Counted from the stretch's first letter, positions 35,212 to 45,765 are shown. The stretch: 64,000 nucleotides of DNA from Ectobius pallidus (GCA_964059195.1 CAXKWD010000002.1:169142559-169206558), one strand, 5' to 3'. The notes: generated by a model not told the origin, from the letters alone. Numbers and translations are program-made.

Positions 35212-35908
35212 GTCAAACCTGCCTAAAGTGGTCACAAGTTGTTCTCTTCTGAGAAATGGCCATTGGTGACCACTAAATTAAAGTTATTACATTTCTGAAA
35301 ACGATAAAGAGGTCTGGTTCATCAAATGATTAGTTGCCTCGCAGTCCTAGTGCCCAAGTGTTGAAGTGTTGTTTCTTGCAAGGACACACTCATCAACTGT
35401 TGCATGATGAAATGTATTTACAATGTTGTCATGTGTCAGCTGGGAACGAGAAGCAAAGAAATGCCGAGATTTTGAATTACTATTACTAATGTTATAGGAT
35501 TGATTTGGCAACAAAGCCTGTCTTGTGCTTGGATTTGATAGTGAAAACTAGTTTACTCCCAATAAACAATAATGTAATCTGGCAGACTGCAAAAGGAAAT
35601 GCCAATGTTTGACAAGCTGAATGGGGACGAGGAAAAGGATTAACATATTATTTAATTAACAGATTTTTTAGTTCCAAAAATCATTGGCAAGCCTGTGTGA
35701 TGGTTTCAAGCATGAACAAAGTATTTGTAGTGATTATGACTGGGCGTTTAATCCAGGACATTTTCTGAAATTTGTGTGGCTGCTGACCACGGTGTGAGGA
35801 TACCTTTAAAGGGAGGGGATATTAACATAGGCTTTATGAGAAAATTAATTGGTTCCACATAAAATCGTTTACAGAGGTGATCGCTAATTTAGGCAGGTTT
35901 TTCGCTTA
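35212..35908. mobile_element. DNA-element relic with CAGTCAAACCTGCC end
   Basis: Left end CAGTCAAACCTGCCTAAAGT after TA; the right side has GATCGCTAATTTAGGCAGG, its inverted partner, but the last bases are lost. Its interior near 35500-35610 is similar to 29335-29455 of the CGGBP1-like element (TTGGCAACA, AATAAACAATAATGTAAT). Confidence 0.5.
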
Positions 35909-37113
35909 TATCTAAACAACGGTGCATCGAGGTTGCTCTATTCAAAATTCAAACCTTTAAAATTTCCTACATGTTTGATTCCATACATTTTTTCCCATTC
36001 CCCATGGCTTTTGAGATATGTCAGCAGAAATAGCAAATTAAAAAAAAAAAAATTCTCATTTGCCTCATTTTTTGACACACTAAGGCCCATTATTACTCCC
36101 TCCAGTAAAATATTTATGGCTACTTTTGCGGTTACTTTACTGACAGTTCGATTTTACAATATCTAGTTAGGAGTTAACTATAGGTAAGAATCCCTTAACT
36201 GGCAGTCATTTTTACTGTAGGAAAATGTACAGGTAAACTCCTAACTGGAGGTTATACCTCTCGCGAACTGAAATGAAATGGAGAGATGATATTATTTAGC
36301 TGCTTTCATATTGTCAATGGTGATGAAAAACAATTGCCAATACATATAAAAAAGATAAAAAAATATTAAAAACTAGATTAAACTATTACGAAAGTTAGGA
36401 CAATCAATTATTTTACTGTTTACTTCCTCTACTCGCACTATAGGTACTACAAGACAAGATGAGGAAGTACTGTGTTTGACTCCAAAATTCGATGTCCTGT
36501 TTACAACATAAATACACGTTTTGAGGTCCCCTGAATACAAAAAAAGCTATTTTTAGGAACTTGTATGTCTGTTTGAGTGCAAATAAACAGTATAGCTCGA
36601 GAGCGAAATATCGCACAGAAACAAACAAAAAACTATATTTGGGCTAGATATTTTGTGGGAATGTGATGCAATGATTGGCAACGTCTCTCTCTGACTTATA
36701 ATGCCTTATAATGCAATCTTCTTGAAAATGGCTCTGACAATTTTGTTTAATTTTGTACATGAGATGCTTATACAGTACTAAAAAATGACACTTTTATAAT
36801 TTTATTTATTTATTTTTCAAAAAGTTCTCGTATGGGTAAGCTGGGCAATGTTCATGAAAACTCGTCTTATCTGGTGAAAGACAAATCTTTGTATCAAGCT
36901 GAAATAATGGAATACATAGGTCTACTCCTTGCAACACGACCTCTTATTCTATATCAGAATGTGAAGTGAGAAAGGTGCATTGCCTATGCTTAGGGTAAAG
37001 AAAATTATATTTGGGTTTTACATCCTTCGGGGATAGGATTAGAAACATGGTAACTTTCTTTTCAATTTTACAACCACTTATGCCTATATAATGTAATTTA
37101 ATATGTTATGCTA

Positions 37114-38735
37114 GGAATCAAGATGGCTGTGAATATAACAGTTTCAGACTTGTACAAGTCTGCCAAAAATGAATTAAATTACATTTTAGAATGTTTAAAT
37201 AAGGACAAACGTACAGATAAAAAGTGGAGTGAACATATTGTTAACTCGGTAAGTGTAATTAAGAGATTATTATTTTCATATAACGAAGAATTTTCAAAAC
37301 TCCAAGCTCACGTCTCCGCAACGCCAGTCCCTACGTATTGTGATGCTGTAAAAGGACAAAAGGAAGGAGCTGTAACAAGTAATGTTGTTCATATCAAACC
37401 GAAAAATTGTGATGTTATAAATTCAGAACAAACTTTGAAGCTGGTGCAAGAAGTTGCTAAAGCTAGTGTGATGCGTGTGGGAGTAAACCAGCTCAAAAAG
37501 GTTCGTAACAATGGTATCGTACTGGAACTACGAAATTATTCTGAATGTAAAGCTTTTATTAGTCATGTTGAGGCAAATGCCAAGCATTTGGTAGCTACCA
37601 TGCCACCTAAAAAGAATCCTCGATTAATCATTCATGGTATTGATGTTAATTTTTCTGAAGATGAGCTTTTAGATGCTATCATTGAGCAGAATTCCATTAT
37701 TCAACAATGTTTGCTTACGCCTACTGAAAAAACTGAAAAGCGCTTTATGAAGAAAACAAAAGATGGTTTATCCAATTTTGCTGTGATTGAGGTAACACCT
37801 AGGATATACAAGGCCGTGCTCAACATTGGCAAGCTTTACGTCGGTTATTGTAGATGCTCTGTGAAAAGCTATATTCCTGTCACACGCTGTTTTCAATGCT
37901 GTGGCTTTGGACATGTGGCAAGCGACTGTAAATCTCAGAAAAGATGTACTCGCTGTTCTGAAGAACATAATGTCAAGGACTGTGTAGAAACCAAACTAGA
38001 ATGCATAAACTGTAAACAGTTTAATATTAAAATGGCATGCCGTAAAAATGTTCAGCCTTATGACATTAACCACACGGCAGATTCGATGAACTGTTCAATA
38101 TACAAAAAAATACTGAATATAATAAAGTCTAAAATAAACTAAGGGTGAGTTAATTCCCTACCAACATTATGTATATGACTCTTTCATACACGGGAACTGA
38201 TAATTGATTCAGAGTCCAATGCAGTTGATAATACAACTATATGCGGCACAGTTTAAGGTTCTCTGTGTACGGGGGCAGAGTGCTTCAGATAATGGAGTTT
38301 TGTGGATTTGGATGTTGGTGAGGATGGCACCATTAGAGCAGCGATGGCGCTAATTGCAACAGTGTAACGTTTGGATCTGATAGCTCAACAGATTATTACA
38401 GCTACACGATATTAGGACATGGTAAATTTGGTATCTATTTATGAAGATTTGTGAAGAATCTGAACAGTCAGTGAAACATCTTTTCCTGGATTGTCCCAGA
38501 TTTGCAAACTAATTGGTGGTGACACTACACTTTCAGCACACTGACAGTTTTTTAGAAGGGAGTGATGCAAGCAAGATTTCATACATTTCGTAAATTATGT
38601 TCATTCCTGTTTATTATTGTTACTTGTAAGATAGTTTGTTAATATTAATTTTGTTAATTTGTTCTATTTAACACCCTAACATGCCTTCAAGGTAAAATAG
38701 GGTCACATGTATTGGAGTATCAAAAAAAGAAAAAA
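37114..38735 (+). mobile_element. LINE derivative keeping ORF1 and a 3' tail, EN-RT deleted
   Basis: AATATGTTATGCTA occurs at 37100-37113 and at 38736-38749, a 14-bp target duplication. Between them lie ORF1 (37123-38142), about 590 bp of downstream sequence and an A-rich tail at 38722-38735. Near 38450-38510 the plus strand encodes CEESEQSVKHLFLDCPRFAN, the Cys/His-bearing C-terminus typical of LINE ORF2. Endonuclease and RT are entirely absent, so an internal deletion joined ORF1 to the ORF2 tail. Only 9 nt precede the ORF1 start codon. Confidence 0.85.
37123..38142 (+). CDS. LINE ORF1 (Gag-like) with CCHC zinc knuckles
   Basis: Open for 339 codons. The ATG at 37108 lies inside the target duplication, so the native start is the ATG at 37123 (MAVNITVSDLYKSAKNELNY). 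The N-terminal third is helical. 200-270 looks like an RRM-type fold (NPRLIIHGIDVNFSEDELLD, later SNFAVIEVTPRIYKAVL). The C-terminus carries CFQCCGFGHVASDC, then CTRCSEEHNVKDC and CINCK, a zinc-knuckle series as in Jockey/I/R1-type ORF1. ORF1 proteins coat the element RNA. No stop or frameshift, while no partner ORF2 exists in this copy. Confidence 0.9.
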   Translation: MAVNITVSDLYKSAKNELNYILECLNKDKRTDKKWSEHIVNSVSVIKRLLFSYNEEFSKLQAHVSATPVPTYCDAVKGQKEGAVTSNVVHIKPKNCDVINSEQTLKLVQEVAKASVMRVGVNQLKKVRNNGIVLELRNYSECKAFISHVEANAKHLVATMPPKKNPRLIIHGIDVNFSEDELLDAIIEQNSIIQQCLLTPTEKTEKRFMKKTKDGLSNFAVIEVTPRIYKAVLNIGKLYVGYCRCSVKSYIPVTRCFQCCGFGHVASDCKSQKRCTRCSEEHNVKDCVETKLECINCKQFNIKMACRKNVQPYDINHTADSMNCSIYKKILNIIKSKIN

Positions 38736-39744
38736 AATATGTTATGCTAAGAGCTAATACTGTAATTTCATTTGAAAACATTTTGAAATATATCCTCTAG
38801 TTATTAGCTACACATTTCATATACAAACTTATTAGTTTTTAAGTCTTGCCTCGCAAATTATGCAACCTTTTTAGGCTAAAACAACTTAATGTGCACTACT
38901 GCCTGTACTGTGAGCTGTATACTTGAATTAAGTTCAGAGGAAGTTATTTGTTTCACAAGAGGTTTCTTTCTTATACATCTTTCCGAGCTTTGCTCTTATG
39001 GCCACACATTACTGTGTGTTTATTTATTTTGAATTATATCACGCTTTTCCTCGATAATATTCAGGAACAATTTTTTCTTCTGTTGAAGAGAAATTGCTGT
39101 GTGTCTTTACTTTTTGATAACCTCATTATCCATTGAAAAATCAAACCAAACAATGAAAACAAATGAGAAACTGCTGCAAAAAACTGAGAAACGCTCGTAA
39201 CAACTGCTGTGACTTTTGTCTGATTGCGTTAACCGGGAGTAAACTTTAACTAGGGGATGATAAGAACAAAGAAGCATTTACTGGAACTTTACTCCGACTG
39301 TAAAATAAACTACCAGTTAACATTTACTCCTACTTAACTGGACATTGTAAGAATGGGTCTTAGCCTTCTAACGCTACAGCCCTTAGGTATACAGCATTGC
39401 TGTCATAAAAGAAGTTGTAGGGAAATAAATTTCCTTAAAACGAGAAGTAATTTGTTATTTTGTCTTCAATGTTCAAAAGTTATAGCATTTTTATTTTTTG
39501 ACAAATTTCAAACTTTGAAAGAAAACCAAACATCGCACCAGAGGCATAACAGAGAAATGATGGGCCCCTCTGCAAAGTTTAATTTAGGCCCCAAGAAAAA
39601 CTCTCCAGGTTCAAAGCATATAGGTTCGGTAAAGAGCGGCCAGATTTGTTTTCTCTGGCAGTCTTGTAATATTCTCTATACACAATATTGGCATAATGAA
39701 AAAAAAAGTGTGGGGGAATTAAAAATCTTGCAGCCAGTTATATC

Positions 39745-40425
39745 CATGTTCTGCTCACAAAAAGTTATGTTCCAGGACAAAGTGAAAAAATTGGGAAAGT
39801 TTTACGGAAATACGATGTGACCCCAGCTTATCGGCCCAAAAAAATAATAGGAAGTATATTCACGCAGTATAAGCATTTGGGTAAGAATGGTGATAAAATG
39901 AAAGGTATGGGTGTCTATGCCATTTCATGCATGGATTGTGAGGGCATATACATTGGTGAAACGGGAAGATCATTCGATATAAGGTTACGTGAACATGAAA
40001 GAGACTTTAGAAATGGGAAAGGAAGTACAGGGTTAAGTCAACATTTAATTAGTGAAAACCACAGGATTGGCGATTTCAGAATAATAAAAAACGAGAGCGA
40101 TCGCATTCGGCGGAAAATATGCGAGGCGAAGCATATTTTGGAAGTAAAGGAAAGATGCCTTAATAATTACGAAGGTGACTTAGGTGAGACATGGTTACAA
40201 GTTATAAAGAACGTGGGCAAAAAAGACATGGTTCCACGGTTTCCAAGACCCATGGATGGTTTAGAATCTGATTTCAATATACCGGATGAATGGGTTACGG
40301 AGCACTACAAGTTCAACGCTCCAGGTGATCGCGAGTCGATGTCTCAGATCGATCAACAACAACAACAGCAACAGGAGCCCTACCCTGAGGACTTCGCGGA
40401 CGTCTTCCCCAGTCAGTTTGCTTGA
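39745..40425 (+). CDS. Penelope-like element 3' end with GIY-YIG endonuclease (first of two)
   Basis: The ORF is open from 39817; similarity starts slightly earlier in another frame (VKKLGKVLRKYDVTP near 39780). GIY-YIG core: GVYAISCMDCEGIYIGETGR then SFDIRLREHERD, with HLISENHRIGD and EAKHILEVKERCLNN. The Cys pair before the YIG strand is usual in Penelope. The RT is missing, so the copy is 5'-truncated. A Q run and PEDFADVFPSQFA end the protein. Just past the stop, 40431-40450 forms ATCCG-loop-CGGAT followed by TGAAAC. Confidence 0.85.
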   Translation, partial: HVLLTKSYVPGQSEKIGKVLRKYDVTPAYRPKKIIGSIFTQYKHLGKNGDKMKGMGVYAISCMDCEGIYIGETGRSFDIRLREHERDFRNGKGSTGLSQHLISENHRIGDFRIIKNESDRIRRKICEAKHILEVKERCLNNYEGDLGETWLQVIKNVGKKDMVPRFPRPMDGLESDFNIPDEWVTEHYKFNAPGDRESMSQIDQQQQQQQEPYPEDFADVFPSQFA

Positions 40426-40634
40426 GAAAGATCCGGTGGGCGGATTGAAACGTAGCCTGTGTTTTAGTTTTTTAATTCTTAACTATTTTGCATCCACGCT
40501 GTAAGTGTTTTATCTGTTTTTTATATTCTATTATAATATTTAATTTCGCATGTGGAAAGTAAGGACCTCACCAATTATATCTAATGAGTTAAAGTAACAT
40601 ACTACTTATTAAAAATAAATAAGATGTTAGCACT

Positions 40635-41183
40635 TTGACCAGTAAAGAAGATGATAGAAAATTCAAAAAATTCACTTACCACCCTTTGGCTAACAATAGT
40701 TTCAAGAAAATTTTCAAAGAACAAAACATAATTTTGGCACCACAAAACAAACATAGTATTGGAAATTTACTAAACTCCTCACTAAAAGACAGAATACCTA
40801 ATTCCAACAAATCAGGAATATATCAAATAGAGTGCAAGGATTGCAACCAGGTTTACATCGGAAAGACTAAAAGAAATTTAAAAATCAGGACAAAAGAGCA
40901 CTTCAGGAACATAAAGAACCATGAAATAGATAAATCGGCAGTTGCAGCCCATTTTTGGATAAAAAACCATGACTTTAAACCAGAAGCAAAATTGTTAAAA
41001 TCTGCAAGAGGGCATACAGAATTAATCAATTGGGAAAAAATCTTCATCCTCAAACATCAAGACAAAGCCATGAATTTTGACCTGTTCAATAAATTCATCT
41101 TAAAGAAACCAGAGGGCAGTCAAGTAGCAACAAGCAGCAGTCAAAATAGAATGAATATGGGAGGAATAACTTCCCGAAACTAG
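40635..41183 (+). CDS. Penelope-like element 3' end with GIY-YIG endonuclease (second, different family)
   Basis: 183 codons starting within a truncated element. TYHPLANNSFKKIFKEQNI leads to GIYQIECKDCNQVYIGKTKR and NLKIRTKEH, then VAAHFWIKNHDFKPEAKLL and NWEKIFILKHQDKAMNFDLF. The key Tyr, Arg and Glu/His positions of GIY-YIG nucleases are present. The stop codon is the TAG within TTCCCGAAACTAG, the terminal-repeat motif repeated at 41361-41373. It differs clearly from its neighbour 200 bp upstream, so this is not a duplication. Confidence 0.88.
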   Translation: MTSKEDDRKFKKFTYHPLANNSFKKIFKEQNIILAPQNKHSIGNLLNSSLKDRIPNSNKSGIYQIECKDCNQVYIGKTKRNLKIRTKEHFRNIKNHEIDKSAVAAHFWIKNHDFKPEAKLLKSARGHTELINWEKIFILKHQDKAMNFDLFNKFILKKPEGSQVATSSSQNRMNMGGITSRN

Positions 41184-41248
41184 TCTCCAAATAGAGGACT
41201 CAAGTGAAGTAAGTGTCACTAAAATTGACTCAATTCTTATATTACTAT

Positions 41249-41406
41249 ACTTGTAGCTCTACTTACATCACAATTTTCGGACTAGTTTCGGGGAAGACTC
41301 TCATCCCCATCATCGGCAGTTGGTGTGAATTCCAACTGCCGATGATGGGGATGAGAGTCTTCCCCGAAACTAGTCCGAAATTTGTGATGTAAGTAGAGCT
41401 ACAAGT
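41249..41406. repeat. Near-perfect inverted repeat of a Penelope terminal repeat, hammerhead-like
   Basis: Arms of about 75 bp (41249-41326 and 41330-41406) are almost identical when inverted. The right arm reads CCGATGA, a GGGGA...TCCCC hairpin, GAAA, CTAG, TC. This is hammerhead order with a 4-nt palindromic third stem and a GTC cleavage triplet. A partial third copy of TTCCCGAAACTAGTC ends the preceding CDS. Penelope elements are known to carry hammerheads in their terminal repeats; activity here is inferred. Confidence 0.65.
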
Positions 41407-42799
41407 GTTTAAAAATTGTCCATTGTAATTAATGAAGCCTTAAGTGTTTCGTATCAACTTAATTTGTTTAAAAATATTAAGTGACCTTAACAATTGAGCA
41501 CTTTCTGATCTCAACTAAATTGGTTTGTTAGCATAAAGAGAGCTGACACGCAATGGCAGGAAGGCACAACAAGATCTAACAACAATAACAAGTCATATGA
41601 TAAAGCCATGGATTCTTATAACATACAGCAAACAGGGTTCACTGATTATGACTGACAATCAGAAGGGCAAAAAGTATTTGATGAGATGGTGAAATAATTA
41701 ATGAACACAAACTGCAAAATATTCAATAATAATTTGATCAAAACAATAAAAAGAAACTGTGAGAAAGCTATCTCTGTAGCATTGCTGGCGATGACCTTGG
41801 GAACTTTCGGCATCTGAGTCAAAGTCATCATCAGCAGCCAAATGCCATAAGAACATTAGTAATGAAGTTTGTAATTTTTACATTTCTGTAATTTTGGAAA
41901 ATTGAAACTGGTGATCAAGGTGAATATCCTTGAAAAGTGACAAGAAAATGTGTGACTACTGGTAATGAATAAAGCATTGAAAATAATATAGTAATTTATT
42001 AAAAAAGTAATGTTTTAGTGTTTAATGGCACAGCATTTTGTACCAGGCTGTAAATCTGATATGGCAACAAGGTTTGCTGGAAACACTATTTTCTCTCTTT
42101 AAAGACTGTGACTAATTTATAAATCGACAAAGTCAATCCCATCAAAAGTCAGACATTACTGTGTACAAGTTGTATCTGTAACTGCTATTACTCAGACAAT
42201 TTGTTGTGAAAGGTGAAAACGTGGAATTGCAAAGAATGAAATTAAAACCAGTTGCCACCCCTCATATTTTCCCAAATACCTATTAAACCCTTTGAAATTT
42301 CACATATAGCCAATAAGAAAGGATAAAGAATTCTTCTAGTGTTGTGGAAAAATGTTTAATGTACCACCTGCTAGATATGTCGTGAAAAGTAAACAAAAAT
42401 TTATTCGAAATTGAAATGGAGAAAAAGCACCAAATTCAGCATTAATATAAATAAAAGATCGCGATATTTCCTTTCTCACTCATCATTTGGTTGTATAATC
42501 TACTTTCGCAAACAGAAAAAATGAAAGAAAAACTGGAAAAGGGAATGTGGGAAGACATATTTTAAGAGTGCATAAATAATATAAACTCTACGTACTTCAC
42601 ATCAACTGGGATTTCTCAAAGCTATATGGATATATTCTAAAATTAATTTATTCCAAGTACTGTTTCTTCTTCCAAATGGAACCATTCTGATGAGAACTTC
42701 AAGCACCAAATCTTGCTGTAAATTTTCCAGTGTCCATCAAGTAAGGTTGGTGGGTGGATTTTTGATCAATTTAAATTAAACAGTACTACCTAAGTAGTA
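41407..42799. other. Intronic stretch, nothing recognised
   Basis: AT-rich; no domain-bearing frame, tRNA-like part or clear inverted ends seen. Confidence 0.3.
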
Positions 42800-43281
42800 C
42801 AGTGAACTCTCGATAAACCGGACTAAAGTGGGCAGGGGTCTGTCCGAGTTATGAAATATCCGGCTTATGGAGGGGAAATGAGGAAATGGTATCTAAGTAA
42901 TGAAATTTCGTGTTTAAGAAACAAGAAAAATGTATGAGGCAGAATATAGGCAACTTACAGTTGGAACAAAAACAAATAACACTTCAGTACTATAATAAAA
43001 TTACTAGCCAGAGTCTGAAATACACACTGTTATATACATTATTAGGACACGATGATGACTGATGTGGGCACTTTGAGCATATTTTTCTGAGGGGAGTTAG
43101 GCCAAGAGACACTGTAAATGTTCTTCTGTGTACACTTTTTCTGTTGCTTTTGAACAATTACTTCTCATGCAGTCTTGAAATGGCCGTAGAATGACTGTAG
43201 ATCTGGGTCTGGATCGTCAAGAATCTGTCCGAGTTATCCGAAGTCCGGCATATTGAGGTCCGAATTATCGAGAGTTCACTG
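42800..43281. mobile_element. Tigger/pogo MITE
   Basis: 482 bp, ends CAGTGAACTCTCGATAAACC and AATTATCGAGAGTTCACTG, TA on both sides (42798-42799, 43282-43283). Subterminal CCGGACT/TCCGAGTTAT motifs are those of Tigger/pogo elements. No transposase segment seen. Confidence 0.85.
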
Positions 43282-43594
43282 TAGATATTACACAGTAGAG
43301 TGCATTTTAAAAGCCATTTAACTTTTAGGGTGGTTTAATCAAGATTAATGCTAAACTGCAGAAAAAATTGAAAAATACGTTAATTTTGTTGTAGAGTGTA
43401 GAAACTCATTATGGTTTTAACCTGTTCCATATAGAAGAAGGCTAAAACTGATCAAGTTCTGTACAAGTGCTGCTGTGAGGTGCCATCCATTTGAACTAAC
43501 AGAGTACACACATTATTTCTTTCTACTCCTTTTGATTCTATTTTAAGCAGAAAGGGGATCCACAGCTGATGGCTACACCTCATTCAGTTCTTAC

Positions 43595-43804
43595 CTCGAC
43601 TGGAAGAATTTGTTGCTGCTTGAAGGCCATTACTTCCACCTGTAGCATTTGAGCTTATGTTATTGGGAGTAGATAAAGAGGTAAGTTTTGAACTTGCCGT
43701 AGGCTCTGTCTTCTCATCAACTTGTCGTTTTGGTCCAGTTTTCTTCCGTCCACGACCACTTTTTGGTTTGCCACTGCTCTGTACTGTACTGACTGAAGGT
43801 GTTG
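43595..43804 (-). CDS. Br140: Br140/BRPF exon, Ser/Thr linker with basic GRGRKK motif
   Basis: 210-nt exon, phase 1 in and phase 1 out; donor CGAG|GTAAGA. The product starts ATPSVSTVQSSGKPKSGRGR and continues KKTGPKRQVDEKTEP into a Ser/Asn-rich tail ending NSSSR. The GRGRKK run resembles an AT-hook or nuclear localisation signal (inference). The intron to the next upstream exon is under 100 nt, one of the few short introns here. The acceptor (TTTTTAAG) has a T-run and an unusual A before AG. Confidence 0.75.
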
Positions 43805-43900
43805 CTTAAAAAGAAATAAAATTGGAAGTGAGGACACAGAACCCTGTTTATTTATTATCTTAGTTACAAATTAAATTAAATGAAACAGATAATTAATTAC

Positions 43901-43990
43901 CTTTTGTGTCAGGCGTTTCTGGTACTGTCTCTTGTATTTTGACTGCTGGTACAGCTTGGGTACCCTTAGCTGGTCCTGTAACTGTTACCA
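43901..43990 (-). CDS. Br140: Br140/BRPF exon, Val/Thr/Pro linker with ambiguous acceptor
   Basis: Short exon ending AAAG|GTAATT (phase 1 out). Its product is VVTVTGPAKGTQAVPAVK followed by IQETVPETPDTK. Three AG sites in the right phase would start it at 43990, 43981 or 43975 (90, 81 or 75 nt, all multiples of three). The longest is given. A better-looking TTTTGACAG acceptor, giving a start at 44016, is out of phase with the exon at 52471-52635 and would need an unseen exon between them. Family assignment rests on position and phase, since the linker is poorly conserved. Confidence 0.6.
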
Positions 43991-44330
43991 CTTGATTACA
44001 TTTTGATAAAATGAAACTGTCAAAACGACAATGAGTTTTAACTAGTTAAAATAGACTACAGAAAATAGTGTTTGTATGATTCTGAATCTGCCAAACGATA
44101 AGCAATTCAAAATGCCTGTTTACTTTTTAGTTATTTTAATTTTTCAGCCATGGTTATAGGTACTTAAAATATTATTCAATATTTGAAATAACTGCTTTCT
44201 ATTGGATACTGACAAACTGTTAATATTATGAGATGCTTCAGTTTATTGGGATTTAAAGTACAAACTTAAAAGCACTACTTAGCTCAGGTTAGAGAAATTA
44301 ATTAATTAAATTCATTATTTGGAATGAAGA

Positions 44331-44560
44331 TCAAGATCAACACTAACAAATCTGAGAAATTTTAGATAGGGTGGCTGATTTATTCCTGGTTACAACAGAC
44401 CCAAAGGATCCGAGTACTGAGTGGGATGGCTCAGATGCTATCATCTGGGAGGTCCCAGATCAAACTCTGTAGTCAGTATATTTAACTTTGGATTTCATGG
44501 TTTCTTCAGTCACAAAAGCAAATGCCAGATTGGATATTTACTCACCATAATTCATCACCA
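44331..44560 (+). repeat. SINE-like repeat with tRNA-like segment
   Basis: GAGTGGGATGGCTCAGATGC followed by GAGGTCCCAGATCAAACTC resembles A and B boxes of a tRNA-derived SINE. Its first part (44334-44436) is repeated at 44994-45100. Confidence 0.5.
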
Positions 44561-44993
44561 CTATTTCAGGAATAATATATTCATTCAAATGAAATATTAA
44601 TCAAAATGAACAAGCCATTACACGACAATAGCAACAGATGAGCATCAACATTTACTAAATACTGTTCTTGCAATAAATGTGTGTGGGTGTATTCATGTAT
44701 TATACGGTTTACAAACTACCTATGCTTCCATCAAATAAAAAATACATTAATACTTAGAATTAATGAATTTCATACTTGCTCATTGAGGGAATGATAATAG
44801 TTTGATAAAAAAATGTATTTTTCAAAGTATAGCCCTAATTTTTATTATTAATATTTATTGTAGGACTGCTTGAGTAACAGCACAATTAATTTCAATGAAA
44901 CGTTTGTACCTACTTAATAAATACAAAATTATAACATTAAAACACATATTTACAACATTACATTAAAAAACCATATTTAATAATTCTGTGCAA

Positions 44994-45100
44994 GATCAAC
45001 ACTAACAGATCTGAGGAACTTTAGATGGGTGGCTGATTTATTGGTGGTTACAACAGACCCTAAGGATCCGAGTACTGAGTGGGATGGCTCAGGTGCTATC
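44994..45100. mobile_element. 107-bp retroposed fragment with 14-bp duplication
   Basis: ATAATTCTGTGCAA is found at 44980-44993 and 45101-45114. The 107 bp between match 44334-44440 and stop inside its tRNA-like part, so only a fragment was inserted. Confidence 0.8.
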
Positions 45101-45114
45101 ATAATTCTGTGCAA

Positions 45115-45520
45115 TAATTCTATCATAAAAGTACAATATCCCTATATAACAGTACTGTATCTGAAATGTATTAATACATACTCGTATATAGTCTGCAAAC
45201 AGCAGGAGTCCAAAAATTGTACCAATATATTCCTGATATTTAAAACTTGTTATCACTGCTAACAGCAATAGTCATAAATCATGTCCAAGTTTTATAACCT
45301 CCAATATAATTTTTCTTTTAAATTAGTAAGTTTTAAAAACACAGGCATATAACATTAAAATCTTCTTATTGGTTATGTGGTACAAAATCTGTAGTTTCAG
45401 GCAATACTTCAAATGGCCATGTAGCTAGAGTGTATTCTTGATTCCTCGGTTCATCCTACAGATATTAATAATAAAAATGAGGGATATACTTTGAAAAATT
45501 GTCTTGGTTTATCTATATAC
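45115..45520. other. Intronic stretch, nothing recognised
   Basis: No feature seen apart from short AT repeats. Confidence 0.3.
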
Positions 45521-45765
45521 TAGCATGTGCCCGCGGCTTCGCCCGCGATAATTATTTCAAAAATTAAAAATCAAGAGCATAATAGTTATATCATTATATT
45601 TATTAACTCCTTAATCACGTGGACTACATACCACGATTAGATAGTATCGTCTGGTAAAAACGTCCTCAGATTCGAGGTCCTTGGCCCAGAAAACCCCTGT
45701 ACAGTGAGTTTCGTCCAAATCGAACAACGTTTGACCATATTTAGGCCTATGTTGATTATCCCACT

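Larger units (their letters stand above)
36080..39363. mobile_element. Possible DNA element hosting the LINE derivative
   Basis: CTAAGGCCCATTATTAC at 36080 and GTAAGAATGGGTCTTAG ending at 39363 are inverted ends; subterminal parts on both sides carry AACTGG/CCAGTTAA-type repeats. If real, the host is about 1.65 kb after removing 37114-38749. No transposase found and no duplication confirmed. Confidence 0.35.

Noticed and set aside
39353..39820. 155-codon plus-strand frame upstream of the first Penelope gene
   Set aside because: No domain over most of its length. Only its end overlaps the Penelope similarity, in another frame.
39817..41183. GIY-YIG genes as a host DNA-repair nuclease or a defence system
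   Set aside because: The Cys-x2-Cys before the YIG strand, truncated context and terminal repeats are those of Penelope-like retroelements.
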